NCBI RefSeq assembly: GCF_026191375.1
Contig: NZ_JAODTL010000040.1
Coordinates: 1 to 64,000, forward strand
DNA from: Marinomonas pontica
GTDB taxonomy: Bacteria > Pseudomonadota > Gammaproteobacteria > Pseudomonadales > Marinomonadaceae
Direction of reading: 5' to 3'
DNA: 64,000 nucleotides
The notes beneath the pieces were generated by a model that saw only the letters and a list, made by a program, of their open reading frames with translations, made no database searches and was not told the DNA's origin. Below are positions 40,405 to 49,177 of the stretch, one piece after another. The first letter of the stretch is position 1, and the number at the start of each line of letters is the position of its first letter. The position numbers were made by a program, and so were the translations under genes.

Positions 40405-42192
40405 ATGACGAGAGAGAAGGGAGCAAAGAAGACTCGTCGAGCTGGTCGAATCAAAACACCTGAAGCGGTATTTTTGGGCTCGTTGGCCAATCAACAATCT
40501 GCCAAATACCGTTTTGCGCAAATCGCAGGTGTGGTGTTCGCGGTGTCTTTGGTGCTGCAAGCGTGGGCATTTGCTAATGTGTTTTCTGACATGGCCTTGC
40601 AGCAGTCCTTTTCTCTGTCTCTTTTGGTTGTGGGGTTACTTGCTCTTTTGGTACGTGCTTTGGCGAGTTATAGCCGAGAGCGTATTTGCACCAGTGCAAG
40701 CCGTGACATACGCTACGGCTTGCGTCGTAATATCGTGTCGCATTTAACCTTGCTTGGGCCTGCGCGCCTGAGAATCGAAGAAGACGCGGCACTGTCTACT
40801 CGCGTCTATGAACAAATCGACGCGTTAGACGATTTCTTCAGTCGTTATAAACCACAAGTGTTTATGGTGACTCTTATTCCCTGTGTGATCCTGTTGTCTG
40901 TTGTGTCTATTTCCTGGATCGCCTTTTTTGTTTTTATGATGACCGCGCCATTGGTCATTATCTTCATGATTTTTGTCGGCCACAAAGCCGCACAAGCCAA
41001 CCGTCGACAATTTAACGTCTTGGCCATGCTGTCCAATCAGTTTATGGATTTAAACCAAGGGCTGGCCGAATTAAAGCGTTTGCATCGCACATCTCAGGCC
41101 AGAGAGCGTTTATCCAACAGCGCTGCCGCTTACCAAAAAACCACCATGGGCGTTTTGGTCTTGGCGTTTTTATCGACCGCGACACTGGAGCTTTTTGCTT
41201 CCTTGTCTATCGCTATGATTGCCTTGTATTTGGGATTGGGGTTATTGGAAGTCTTACCTTGGCAAGTGGGTTCTTCCCCCGTTACGTTAACTCAAGCCAT
41301 GTTCTTGTTATTGCTCGCGCCAGAATTTTATTTACCGCTGCGACAGTTGGGTAACGATTACCATGCGAAGCAAAAAGCCGAGGCAGCCGCGACCGATTTA
41401 CTGGAAATTTTACATCATGAGATTTTAGCCACACCGACTCATGTGGATTCGGCAACGGAAAACGACAATGCCGTGGCGCGGGATCACATAACGTCTATTC
41501 GTTTTCAAGACCTAAGTTGGCAAGAAGCAGGACGCTATCGACTTGCGCCCATTACGGCCGAGATAGCCCAAGGTGAACGCGTCTGGTTAAGTGGTGAGTC
41601 GGGGGTCGGGAAATCGAGTTTATTGCATTTATTGCTTGGCTTCGAAGACGCGTATGACGGCCAGTTTTTAGTCGGTGGATTGCCATTTTCTCAATTGAAT
41701 CTTGCCGATTGGCGCAGCCAATTAGCTTGGTTGCCGCAAACACCTGAATGGATCAATGGCAGTATTCGACGAAACTTACTGTTAGGCCTTGGTGGAAAAG
41801 AAGGCAAAGAACTTCCCAATGAAGACGAGATACATACGGCGCTGAAAGAAAGCCAATGTGATGGCTTTGTCTATGCATTGCCCGATGGATTAGACACCAA
41901 ACTCACAGAGTTGGGCACAGGATTATCTGGTGGGCAAATGCAGCGCCTTTCCATTGCTAGAGCCTTATTGTCCAAGGCCAACCTGTGGCTACTGGATGAG
42001 CCTTGTTCCGGTCTCGACAACGACACAGCGCAAGCGGTGTTAGATACTTTAAAGCGTGCCTCTAAAGGCAAAACATTACTGATCGTCAGCCACGATACAC
42101 ACCCCATTCTATGGGCAGATAAGCACTGGTCTTTAACCAAAGGAGGCTTGCATGAGCAATCACGCAAACAACACGGCGAAGCTATCGCTTAA
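40405..42192 (+). CDS. cydD: CydD subunit of the glutathione/cysteine ABC exporter
   Basis: 595 residues: N-terminal six-helix permease and C-terminal ATPase (Walker A GESGVGKSS, LSGGQMQRLSIARA signature, LWLLDEPCSGLD). With CydC it exports thiols to the periplasm and is needed for cytochrome bd assembly, which suits its place after cydX. Its 3' end overlaps cydC by 41 bp, indicating coupled translation and a heterodimer. Confidence 0.96.
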   Translation: MTREKGAKKTRRAGRIKTPEAVFLGSLANQQSAKYRFAQIAGVVFAVSLVLQAWAFANVFSDMALQQSFSLSLLVVGLLALLVRALASYSRERICTSASRDIRYGLRRNIVSHLTLLGPARLRIEEDAALSTRVYEQIDALDDFFSRYKPQVFMVTLIPCVILLSVVSISWIAFFVFMMTAPLVIIFMIFVGHKAAQANRRQFNVLAMLSNQFMDLNQGLAELKRLHRTSQARERLSNSAAAYQKTTMGVLVLAFLSTATLELFASLSIAMIALYLGLGLLEVLPWQVGSSPVTLTQAMFLLLLAPEFYLPLRQLGNDYHAKQKAEAAATDLLEILHHEILATPTHVDSATENDNAVARDHITSIRFQDLSWQEAGRYRLAPITAEIAQGERVWLSGESGVGKSSLLHLLLGFEDAYDGQFLVGGLPFSQLNLADWRSQLAWLPQTPEWINGSIRRNLLLGLGGKEGKELPNEDEIHTALKESQCDGFVYALPDGLDTKLTELGTGLSGGQMQRLSIARALLSKANLWLLDEPCSGLDNDTAQAVLDTLKRASKGKTLLIVSHDTHPILWADKHWSLTKGGLHEQSRKQHGEAIA

Positions 42193-43819
42193 ACGCCTGT
42201 TATTGGCGAATCCTTGGGGCTTTATTGTTCCGTTTGTCACTGGTGTGGCGGCTACCTTAGCAGGTGTTGGCTTGCTTGGCCTTTCTGGCTGGTTTATCTC
42301 TGCCGCTGGTTTGGCAACCGCCATGGGGGTGGGCATAGTATTCAATTACCTCACACCAGGTGCGATCGTCCGAGGCTTAGCCATCTTACGAACAGCAGGG
42401 CGATACGGCGAACAAGTTACTGCGCATAATCATTTGCTTGGCTTGTTGCGGACATTGCGTCTTTGGGTATGGGATCAACGGGTCGCAAAAGAGTCGACTG
42501 ACTTGAACCAACAAAGTCGAGGTGATTTATTGCAACGTTTGGTCAGCGACCTTGACCAAATTATTCGTTGGCCTTTGGTGGTTTTTTTGCCGTGGATGTA
42601 CGCCGTATTAGCGTATGTTGCCGTGGCCATATTCGCTTTTTTTATCTCGCCAGATTTATTGTGGCCGTTATCCATCGCCGCGGTGTTTCATGTTTTGATT
42701 GTGCCTTGGGCGTGTGGCCACATTGCCAGTCATGCGGTGCATGTTGGGCAAATATTAGGTGTGCATCGTCGCAGTCGATTTGTTAGCTTCTTTTCAGCAT
42801 TGATCACCTTAACCATTCGAGGTCGTTGGGAAGATTACGCCAAACGACTCGATCAACTGGATGTGCGTCAAAAAAACGCCGAAATTCGCATTCAACAGGC
42901 CGTTAGCCTAGGGCGACTGTTTTCCTACCTCGTAACCATCTTGTTATTGGCGTGCAGCCTGTATTTACTGGGCACTGTGACGACAGAAACGGGGCGTTGG
43001 GTATTGAACGACGGAGTACAAGGCACGTGGGTCGTTGGCTATGTTTTATCCTTGCTTGCTGTGAATGAATTGGTGTTGCCATTGGTGCAATCCTTCGTCG
43101 CACAAGGACAGTCGCAGGTAGGGTTACGTCGATTAAACCAACTGCATCAGTATGCGAATACTCCAATAGATCAGACGATCCCTCGTATAGAACAGCTTTT
43201 CTTCAAACAATGGCGCGGTTTTTATCTGCCGAGCCGCATGGGGAGCCCAACAACCAATATTCGAGTCAATCATGGCGAAAGTGTGTGGCTGCGTGGTGTC
43301 AGTGGCTCAGGAAAATCCACCCTGCTTGCGTCAATGGCAGGGGACTGCTTGTCGTCCGGAGAAGCGTACATCAATGATGAAAAATACGATGTGTGCAACA
43401 ACCCAAGCTATCAAGCCAAACTCAGTTACTTGCCACAATCACCGTACGTGTTTCAGCAAAGTATCGCCGCCAACTTGCTTCTTGGTAACCCAAATGCCAG
43501 CGACGACCAACTGTGGGCAGCACTTGATGCCGTCGCCTTAGCTGACTGGGTCAAAAGCTTGCCGAACGGACTGGAAACCTTACTTAGCTCCCAAGGCCGT
43601 AACTTGTCCGGCGGGCAACGCAAACGCCTCGTGTTAGCGCGTCTTCTGTTAAGGCGATCCCCCGTTCTACTACTGGATGAACCTTTTGATGGGCTAGACA
43701 AAGCCACCATTGAAAGGATTTCTCATTCAGTACAACATGACTACAAGCCAGATATCTTAATCCTCGTTAGTCACGTTGGTAGCCGCCTTGGCGACAACGC
43801 GAGAGTTATAGAGCTGTAG
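42152..43819 (+). CDS. cydC: CydC subunit of the glutathione/cysteine ABC exporter
   Basis: 555 residues with permease (LLGLSGWFISAAGLATAMG, typical CydC) and ATPase (GVSGSGKSTLLAS, LSGGQRKRLVLARLLL, LLLDEPFDGLD). The AAAGGAGG site inside cydD fits the ATG at 42152. The last codons (DNARVIEL, stop) at 43793-43819 recur 1.4 kb downstream at 45188-45214 with only synonymous changes, so this 3' end may have been supplied by an inserted element. Confidence 0.95.
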   Translation: MSNHANNTAKLSLKRLLLANPWGFIVPFVTGVAATLAGVGLLGLSGWFISAAGLATAMGVGIVFNYLTPGAIVRGLAILRTAGRYGEQVTAHNHLLGLLRTLRLWVWDQRVAKESTDLNQQSRGDLLQRLVSDLDQIIRWPLVVFLPWMYAVLAYVAVAIFAFFISPDLLWPLSIAAVFHVLIVPWACGHIASHAVHVGQILGVHRRSRFVSFFSALITLTIRGRWEDYAKRLDQLDVRQKNAEIRIQQAVSLGRLFSYLVTILLLACSLYLLGTVTTETGRWVLNDGVQGTWVVGYVLSLLAVNELVLPLVQSFVAQGQSQVGLRRLNQLHQYANTPIDQTIPRIEQLFFKQWRGFYLPSRMGSPTTNIRVNHGESVWLRGVSGSGKSTLLASMAGDCLSSGEAYINDEKYDVCNNPSYQAKLSYLPQSPYVFQQSIAANLLLGNPNASDDQLWAALDAVALADWVKSLPNGLETLLSSQGRNLSGGQRKRLVLARLLLRRSPVLLLDEPFDGLDKATIERISHSVQHDYKPDILILVSHVGSRLGDNARVIEL

Positions 43820-43827
43820 CTCTTTTT

Positions 43828-43867
43828 CCCTCCCCTTATGTCTTGCAAGGGGAGGGTTAGGGTGGGG
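43828..43867 (+). repeat. Hairpin plus G-quadruplex motif after cydC
   Basis: CCCTCCCCTT (43828-43837) pairs with AAGGGGAGGG (43847-43856). The right arm runs into four G-tracts, GGGG-A-GGG-TTA-GGG-T-GGGG (43849-43867), a G4-forming pattern. Such G-rich hairpins are, in my recollection, repeated in marine gammaproteobacterial genomes. It may also act as the cydC terminator, though the T tail is weak. Confidence 0.65.
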
Positions 43868-44266
43868 TTATTCTCTTCTTTGGGTTCTATTCAAACACTT
43901 TGTATTCCCAACCTTTTTTCCGCTCTGCTGAGCGGGTAACTTTTTGCAAGCGCCCAAAAAGTAACCAAAAATTCGCTTTATCGGGCTATCGCCCAAACGT
44001 CTCATTTATTTTCTTAAGATTAGGTTTAGCAACACGATTTTTAGAGTAAGGCATGGATTGTTCTTTTAGTAAGAGATAGATCTTAAAACAATGACTCTGA
44101 AACTCCATAAAGTCGCGCAACTTCGTCGCGTCGAACTGACTGCATCGTAGCTAATTGTCAGCTAGCTGATGCGGGGTCGAACCCCTTTTTTGACCCAAAG
44201 GTCTTTTTGATCCAACAGTCCTTATTAAAAAAGGGCTTTGACCTCATAGTTAATGGTTGAGGGTTC
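43868..44266. repeat. About 400 bp of non-coding hairpin sequence before the TA pair
   Basis: No gene. Hairpins: CCGCTC-tgct-GAGCGG (about 43920); the near-inverted pair GTAACTTTTTG/CAAAAAGTAAC (10 of 11 paired, about 43937-43967); GGGC-tatc-GCCC (about 43983); and a GGGGTCGAACCCC-T6 unit near 44174. The last resembles a second copy at 45223 (GGGGTCGAATTCCTTTTTGACC), and both neighbourhoods contain GACCTCATAG (44241 and 45241). This looks like a dispersed repeat family. Confidence 0.6.
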
Positions 44267-44303
44267 TTGACAATGCCTTATTTACCTATCAATATGATAG
44301 GTA
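44267..44303 (+). promoter_or_regulatory. Promoter and palindromic operator of the TA pair
   Basis: TTGACA at 44267-44272 is a likely -35. A perfect 8-bp inverted repeat, TACCTATC (44283-44290), 5-base spacer, GATAGGTA (44296-44303), covers the -10 area. HTH antitoxins of this class repress their own operon by binding such palindromes, so this is the expected operator. Confidence 0.6.
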
Positions 44304-44324
44304 TTAACTCAATGGATGAGTGAC

Positions 44325-44666
44325 ATGAAAAAGAATAACCCACAAGGAAAGGTGGTGTTTCCACTTAGTGAGTTTACCGCTCGAAAAATCATTAATGATC
44401 TAGCAGAAAATCATACCAATCGAATCCGTTGGAGCAAGCATATCAAAGAGAGAATGCTTGAACGTGGTGTGACAACGGGGCAGGTTTTAGCGTTGCTGAA
44501 GAGTAAGCGCTCAGTATTCCGTGAAGGGCCTTATCTCGAGATTAATGGTGATTGGAAATTTAACATAAAAGGAATGGCGGCAGGATCTATTATAGAGCTC
44601 AGTGTCGCCATTAAGAACCATACTGATAACCCGACTTCAATTCTCATTACAGTTTGGGTTCATTAG
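44325..44666 (+). CDS. DUF4258 putative toxin
   Basis: 113 residues. SKHIKERMLERGVTTGQVLAL and YLEINGDWKFNIKGMAAG match the DUF4258 family, whose members sit beside HTH antitoxins and resemble RelE-like mRNA interferases; the activity here is inferred. I chose the ATG at 44325 because GGATGAG is just upstream; 44316 is also in frame. The gene is 10 bp before the HTH gene. Codon use and flanking repeats suggest an accessory islet. Confidence 0.72.
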   Translation: MKKNNPQGKVVFPLSEFTARKIINDLAENHTNRIRWSKHIKERMLERGVTTGQVLALLKSKRSVFREGPYLEINGDWKFNIKGMAAGSIIELSVAIKNHTDNPTSILITVWVH

Positions 44667-44676
44667 GAGTAAAACG

Positions 44677-45117
44677 ATGTATCACTATACAGAATGTGGT
44701 TTGCCTAACGTCTACTTAAAAAACGGTTTTACCATTGAACATATAGACGGCGAAGACTACACCAGCATTGATGATATGAATAACTTGCATGTCGCTATAG
44801 CGCAGACAATAGCAGACGGCCACACGGCACTTCGTCCGGCGGAATTTAAGTTTTTACGCATAGAGCTGAACCTATCGCAAAAAATGCTCGGACACCGCTT
44901 TGGTGTATCCGAACAAACGATAGCGCGTTACGAAAAAGGTCAGTCAGACATCCCTCGAACGACAGATGCCGCACTTCGATCTCTATTCATGGAAAAATTA
45001 GAGAAAACGAACTCCGTTAGCTACTTTCTAGACCTACTTTCTGATGCCGAAGCACAGCAAGCCGCAAAAGAAATCTTACTGGAAGAAGTCGATAACCACT
45101 GGGGAATTGCGATATAG
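44677..45117 (+). CDS. HTH antitoxin/regulator (MqsA/YgiT-like C-terminal half)
   Basis: 146 residues. An N-terminal region (YHYTECGLPNVYLKNGF) typical of DUF4258-partner regulators precedes an XRE-type helix-turn-helix (FKFLRIELNLSQKMLGHRFGVSEQTIARYEKGQ, about 68-100). It probably neutralises the DUF4258 toxin and represses the operon through the upstream palindrome. It lacks the zinc-binding CxxC pairs of true MqsA. The TAGGAG site fits the ATG at 44677; the frame opens earlier inside the toxin gene. Confidence 0.75.
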   Translation: MYHYTECGLPNVYLKNGFTIEHIDGEDYTSIDDMNNLHVAIAQTIADGHTALRPAEFKFLRIELNLSQKMLGHRFGVSEQTIARYEKGQSDIPRTTDAALRSLFMEKLEKTNSVSYFLDLLSDAEAQQAAKEILLEEVDNHWGIAI

Positions 45118-45120
45118 CTA

Positions 45121-45187
45121 GACGTAGTGGAATTCGAACAATTAGGGTCAGATGAAAATAAAATTATCTGCCCCTAATTTCTACGTC
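45121..45187. repeat. Nested inverted repeat at the right side of the TA pair
   Basis: Outer arms GACGTAG (45121-45127) and CTACGTC (45181-45187). Inner arms AATTAGGGTCAGAT (45140-45153) and ATCTGCCCCTAATT (45166-45179), 13 of 14 paired. It resembles REP-type GGGTCAGA palindromes associated with RAYT enzymes. It ends directly at the duplicated cydC tail. Confidence 0.7.
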
Positions 45188-45214
45188 GACAACGCGAGAG
45201 TAATCGAACTTTAA
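45188..45214 (+). other. Duplicated 3' end of cydC (nine codons incl. stop)
   Basis: This 27-base stretch reads DNARVIEL-stop, as at the end of cydC (43793-43819). 22 of 27 bases match; the first 14 are identical (15 with the preceding C), and all five differences are synonymous third positions or stop-codon swaps. It fits a displaced original gene end, or an att-like duplication, flanking an insertion of about 1.4 kb. Confidence 0.8.
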
Positions 45215-45218
45215 AACC

Positions 45219-45250
45219 CTATGGGGTCGAATTCCTTTTTGACCTCATAG
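45219..45250. repeat. Hairpin repeat after the duplicated cydC end
   Basis: CTATGGGGTC (45219-45228) pairs with GACCTCATAG (45241-45250), 9 of 10. The loop contains a T5 run. Related to the GGGGTCGAA...GACC unit near 44174-44200. Confidence 0.7.
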
Positions 45251-45314
45251 CGTAAACGCTTTAATTTGCCGATCTTTATTTCGTACTTTCATTTCAGGAA
45301 AAGCTGAGCGGTTT

Positions 45315-45659
45315 TTATTTTTCATACACAACAAAATATTTGCGGGTCGGCTCGACCACTTCCCAGCTGCCCTGAAAGCCTGCGGAGATTACAAATCGGT
45401 CACCGGCTGTTACTCGTATAGGCTCTTTTCCCTCTTCGGTGATGAGGCTTATGCCTTCAAGAATATGGCAGTATTCTTCTTCGCTGTAACGGATTTTCCA
45501 TTTGCCTTTGTCGCTTTGCCAGATGCCAGCGGAGAATGTTTCTGAGCTGTCTGTGTACTCCATCCACAGTTTTTGGAGTGGATTTCCTTCGAGTCGTTTT
45601 TCTTCTGAGACGTAATATTCTTCGGCTTGAATATCAGTATCTAAACGTGTAAATCCCAT
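45315..45659 (-). CDS. Cupin-domain protein (DUF861-like)
   Basis: About 114 residues. A small RmlC-like beta barrel: YSEEEYCHILEGISLITEEG and TAGDRFVISAGFQGSWEVVEPTRKYFVVYEK, with the E-x-x-x-H-x-x-x-G-type metal motif partly visible (EEEYCHILEG). EutQ-like/DUF861 cupins often lack known activity. GGAAGG upstream favours the ATG at 45659 over 45665. Single gene; function unknown. Confidence 0.78.
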   Translation of the reverse strand: MGFTRLDTDIQAEEYYVSEEKRLEGNPLQKLWMEYTDSSETFSAGIWQSDKGKWKIRYSEEEYCHILEGISLITEEGKEPIRVTAGDRFVISAGFQGSWEVVEPTRKYFVVYEK

Positions 45660-45665
45660 CTTCAT

Positions 45666-45990
45666 CCTTCCTGTTCGTTTAATAAAAAAACTTGCTAAAG
45701 GCTGAAGTTAAAGACTTAACAAACGGATTGCTATACCTCCTAAAGGATAGGTTGAGGACAATATCAAGCGCCGACTCTTGTTCTATTTGTTGTGTCCTTC
45801 CTTTTCGTTCTGTCTGTTTTTCCCGTAATAGTGTCCCAAAAAACATTTTTTAAGATAGATAGCATATTGCCTATTCTCGATGTACATTGACGGCTCGATC
45901 TTGTTTCTTCGACAAGGTCATTATTGGCTATTCATTAAAGCTTATCAGTCTGTTTCCCCTGCAATGTTGGCGTTCAAATAGGAGTGCTAG
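45666..45990. other. 325-bp intergenic region, no gene seen
   Basis: Between the divergent cupin gene and the 45991 gene. I see no convincing coding frame, hairpin or known regulatory site. A GGAG-type ribosome site at its right end serves the next gene. Confidence 0.6.
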
Positions 45991-46680
45991 ATGCAATCAA
46001 AGTTTACGGTTCAAGTCGATTCTTTCCAGAAGATCAGTAAGATTCAAAACGCGTGGTCGGTTGGCGATTTTAAAGCGCTTTTGACGATTATGGATTTTGA
46101 CGACGATGTCGACGCGATGGACGCAGGCGAGCTGCGCGAGATGTGCATGATGTCGTTAAGCGATTTGAAACCAGAGGACGCTGCGGCGGTGGTGTTAACG
46201 CATAGTTTTCCGACGTTGTCTCGCGGTAAAGTTGAGCAGATTAGCCATGATATGATGGATGAGCATTGCTGGGAGGAATACCCAGATTGCCTGTATCACG
46301 AGCGTTTCTTTAATGCGTATTCGTTGTTGCGAGAAGCGTTTAATGGCAAGTTTGCCAAACCAACCGGTGTTGAAATAGCGCTTACGGTAACCGCGGCTCA
46401 CAGTGAAGATATGACGATTTTTGATGACTCGCTTCATTCTTCCATCGTGCGTTTATTGGCAAGTGGCCAGGACGATGATGCACTGATTAATCGTTTGTAC
46501 GAAGAGCAAATCCAAGGGAAATATTTTCCTGAAGCGAAGGGCATTGTGTGGCAGCTGAAGCAGATCGCGGACAATGGCTTATCGCGACAGTTTAGTTTGG
46601 TTAGCTCTTATTTCTGGTTGGAATTTTTTGAACAAGTTGATGAATTCAAAGCGGTGTCTCACGCAGATAGCGCCGCCTAG
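45991..46680 (+). CDS. Unrecognised 229-residue acidic protein
   Basis: I do not recognise this family. The protein is soluble and acidic, with a helical look and a conserved-seeming run EEYPDCLYHERFFNAYSLLREAF. No signal peptide or membrane helix. A good ribosome site (TAGGAG) fits the ATG at 45991, and a terminator follows, so it is a single-gene unit. Confidence 0.65.
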   Translation: MQSKFTVQVDSFQKISKIQNAWSVGDFKALLTIMDFDDDVDAMDAGELREMCMMSLSDLKPEDAAAVVLTHSFPTLSRGKVEQISHDMMDEHCWEEYPDCLYHERFFNAYSLLREAFNGKFAKPTGVEIALTVTAAHSEDMTIFDDSLHSSIVRLLASGQDDDALINRLYEEQIQGKYFPEAKGIVWQLKQIADNGLSRQFSLVSSYFWLEFFEQVDEFKAVSHADSAA

Positions 46681-46718
46681 CGCTGTGATGTATCAGGCAT
46701 TTGCATGGTTATGAAATG

Positions 46719-46746
46719 AAAAGCGAATCCTAGGGTTCGCTTTTTT
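46719..46746 (+). terminator. Terminator of the 45991 gene
   Basis: AAAAGCGAA (46719-46727) and TTCGCTTTT (46735-46743) arms, followed by further T. Confidence 0.88.
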
Positions 46747-46845
46747 CTGGGTTGGCCGTTGTTAAATCGGTCAATTCGGGTTGTTTTTTCGCACACAAGC
46801 TCCATTTTAAACGAATGTTCGAACACTTTATTATTGAGGATTAAG

Positions 46846-47292
46846 ATGACGGCTTCCCCTATACAAATCGTTTGTCAAAGTTGCGCCACAAAGAACCGTG
46901 TGCCGAAAGACAAGCTTGGTAATACACCTCTTTGTGGCAAATGTAAAAAGCCCGTTCTTTCAACCCGTCCCATTATGGGCGGTGATAATAATTTCAGACG
47001 CTATATTACAGACAGCGACTTGCCAGTGGTGGTTGATTTTTGGGAGTCTTGGTGTGGGCCGTGTCAGCAATTTGCGCCTATTTTCGAACACGTCGCGGGT
47101 GATCTGTCGACAAAAGCCTGTTTTATGAAGTTGGATACAGAGCAGAATCAAACCACGGCGGGTGGCTATAATATTCGTTCTATTCCGACTTTGATGATCT
47201 TTCATCATGGCAAAGAAGTGGCGCGTTTGTCAGGCGCGTTACCGAAAACACAATTCCAGCAGTGGCTAGCTCAGAACTTACCTAATATTTAA
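46846..47292 (+). CDS. trxC: Thioredoxin 2 with N-terminal zinc finger
   Basis: 148 residues. Zinc ligands Cys10, Cys13, Cys30, Cys33 precede a thioredoxin fold with the active site WCGPC (Cys70, Cys73) and the cis-Pro motif IRSIPTLMIF. It reduces protein disulfides and is often part of the oxidative stress response. TTGAGGA fits the ATG at 46846. Confidence 0.96.
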   Translation: MTASPIQIVCQSCATKNRVPKDKLGNTPLCGKCKKPVLSTRPIMGGDNNFRRYITDSDLPVVVDFWESWCGPCQQFAPIFEHVAGDLSTKACFMKLDTEQNQTTAGGYNIRSIPTLMIFHHGKEVARLSGALPKTQFQQWLAQNLPNI

Positions 47293-47316
47293 AGTTCGAG
47301 TGATATTGGTAGGGCG

Positions 47317-48988
<1,672 letters not shown>

Positions 48989-49115
48989 GAGGTTCACCGA
49001 TCGATCAAAACGGGCGGAGTTTACCTGTGTGTTGATTGAACTCAAGCACTGTCGGTGGGATAACTTGTTTAAATAAAACGACTTTGATGCAGGTCAAAAA
49101 TGTAGGAAAAACCCC

Positions 49116-49147
49116 AAAAAAAACGGATCAAGAGACCCGCTTTTTTT
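49116..49147 (-). terminator. Probable terminator after the TonB receptor gene
   Basis: A short CGG/CCG core with flanking A7/T8 runs between trhP and the receptor gene. Read on the minus strand it ends in T8. Confidence 0.55.
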
Positions 49148-49177
49148 GTATCTGTCTGTTAGTGAGCCTGATGCGAT

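Noticed and set aside
43868..44266. IS element or integrase remnant beside the TA pair
   Set aside because: I found no transposase or integrase coding frame; only hairpin repeats.
44677..45117. True MqsA antitoxin
   Set aside because: The helix-turn-helix part fits, but the N-terminal CxxC zinc pairs are missing and the partner is DUF4258, not MqsR.
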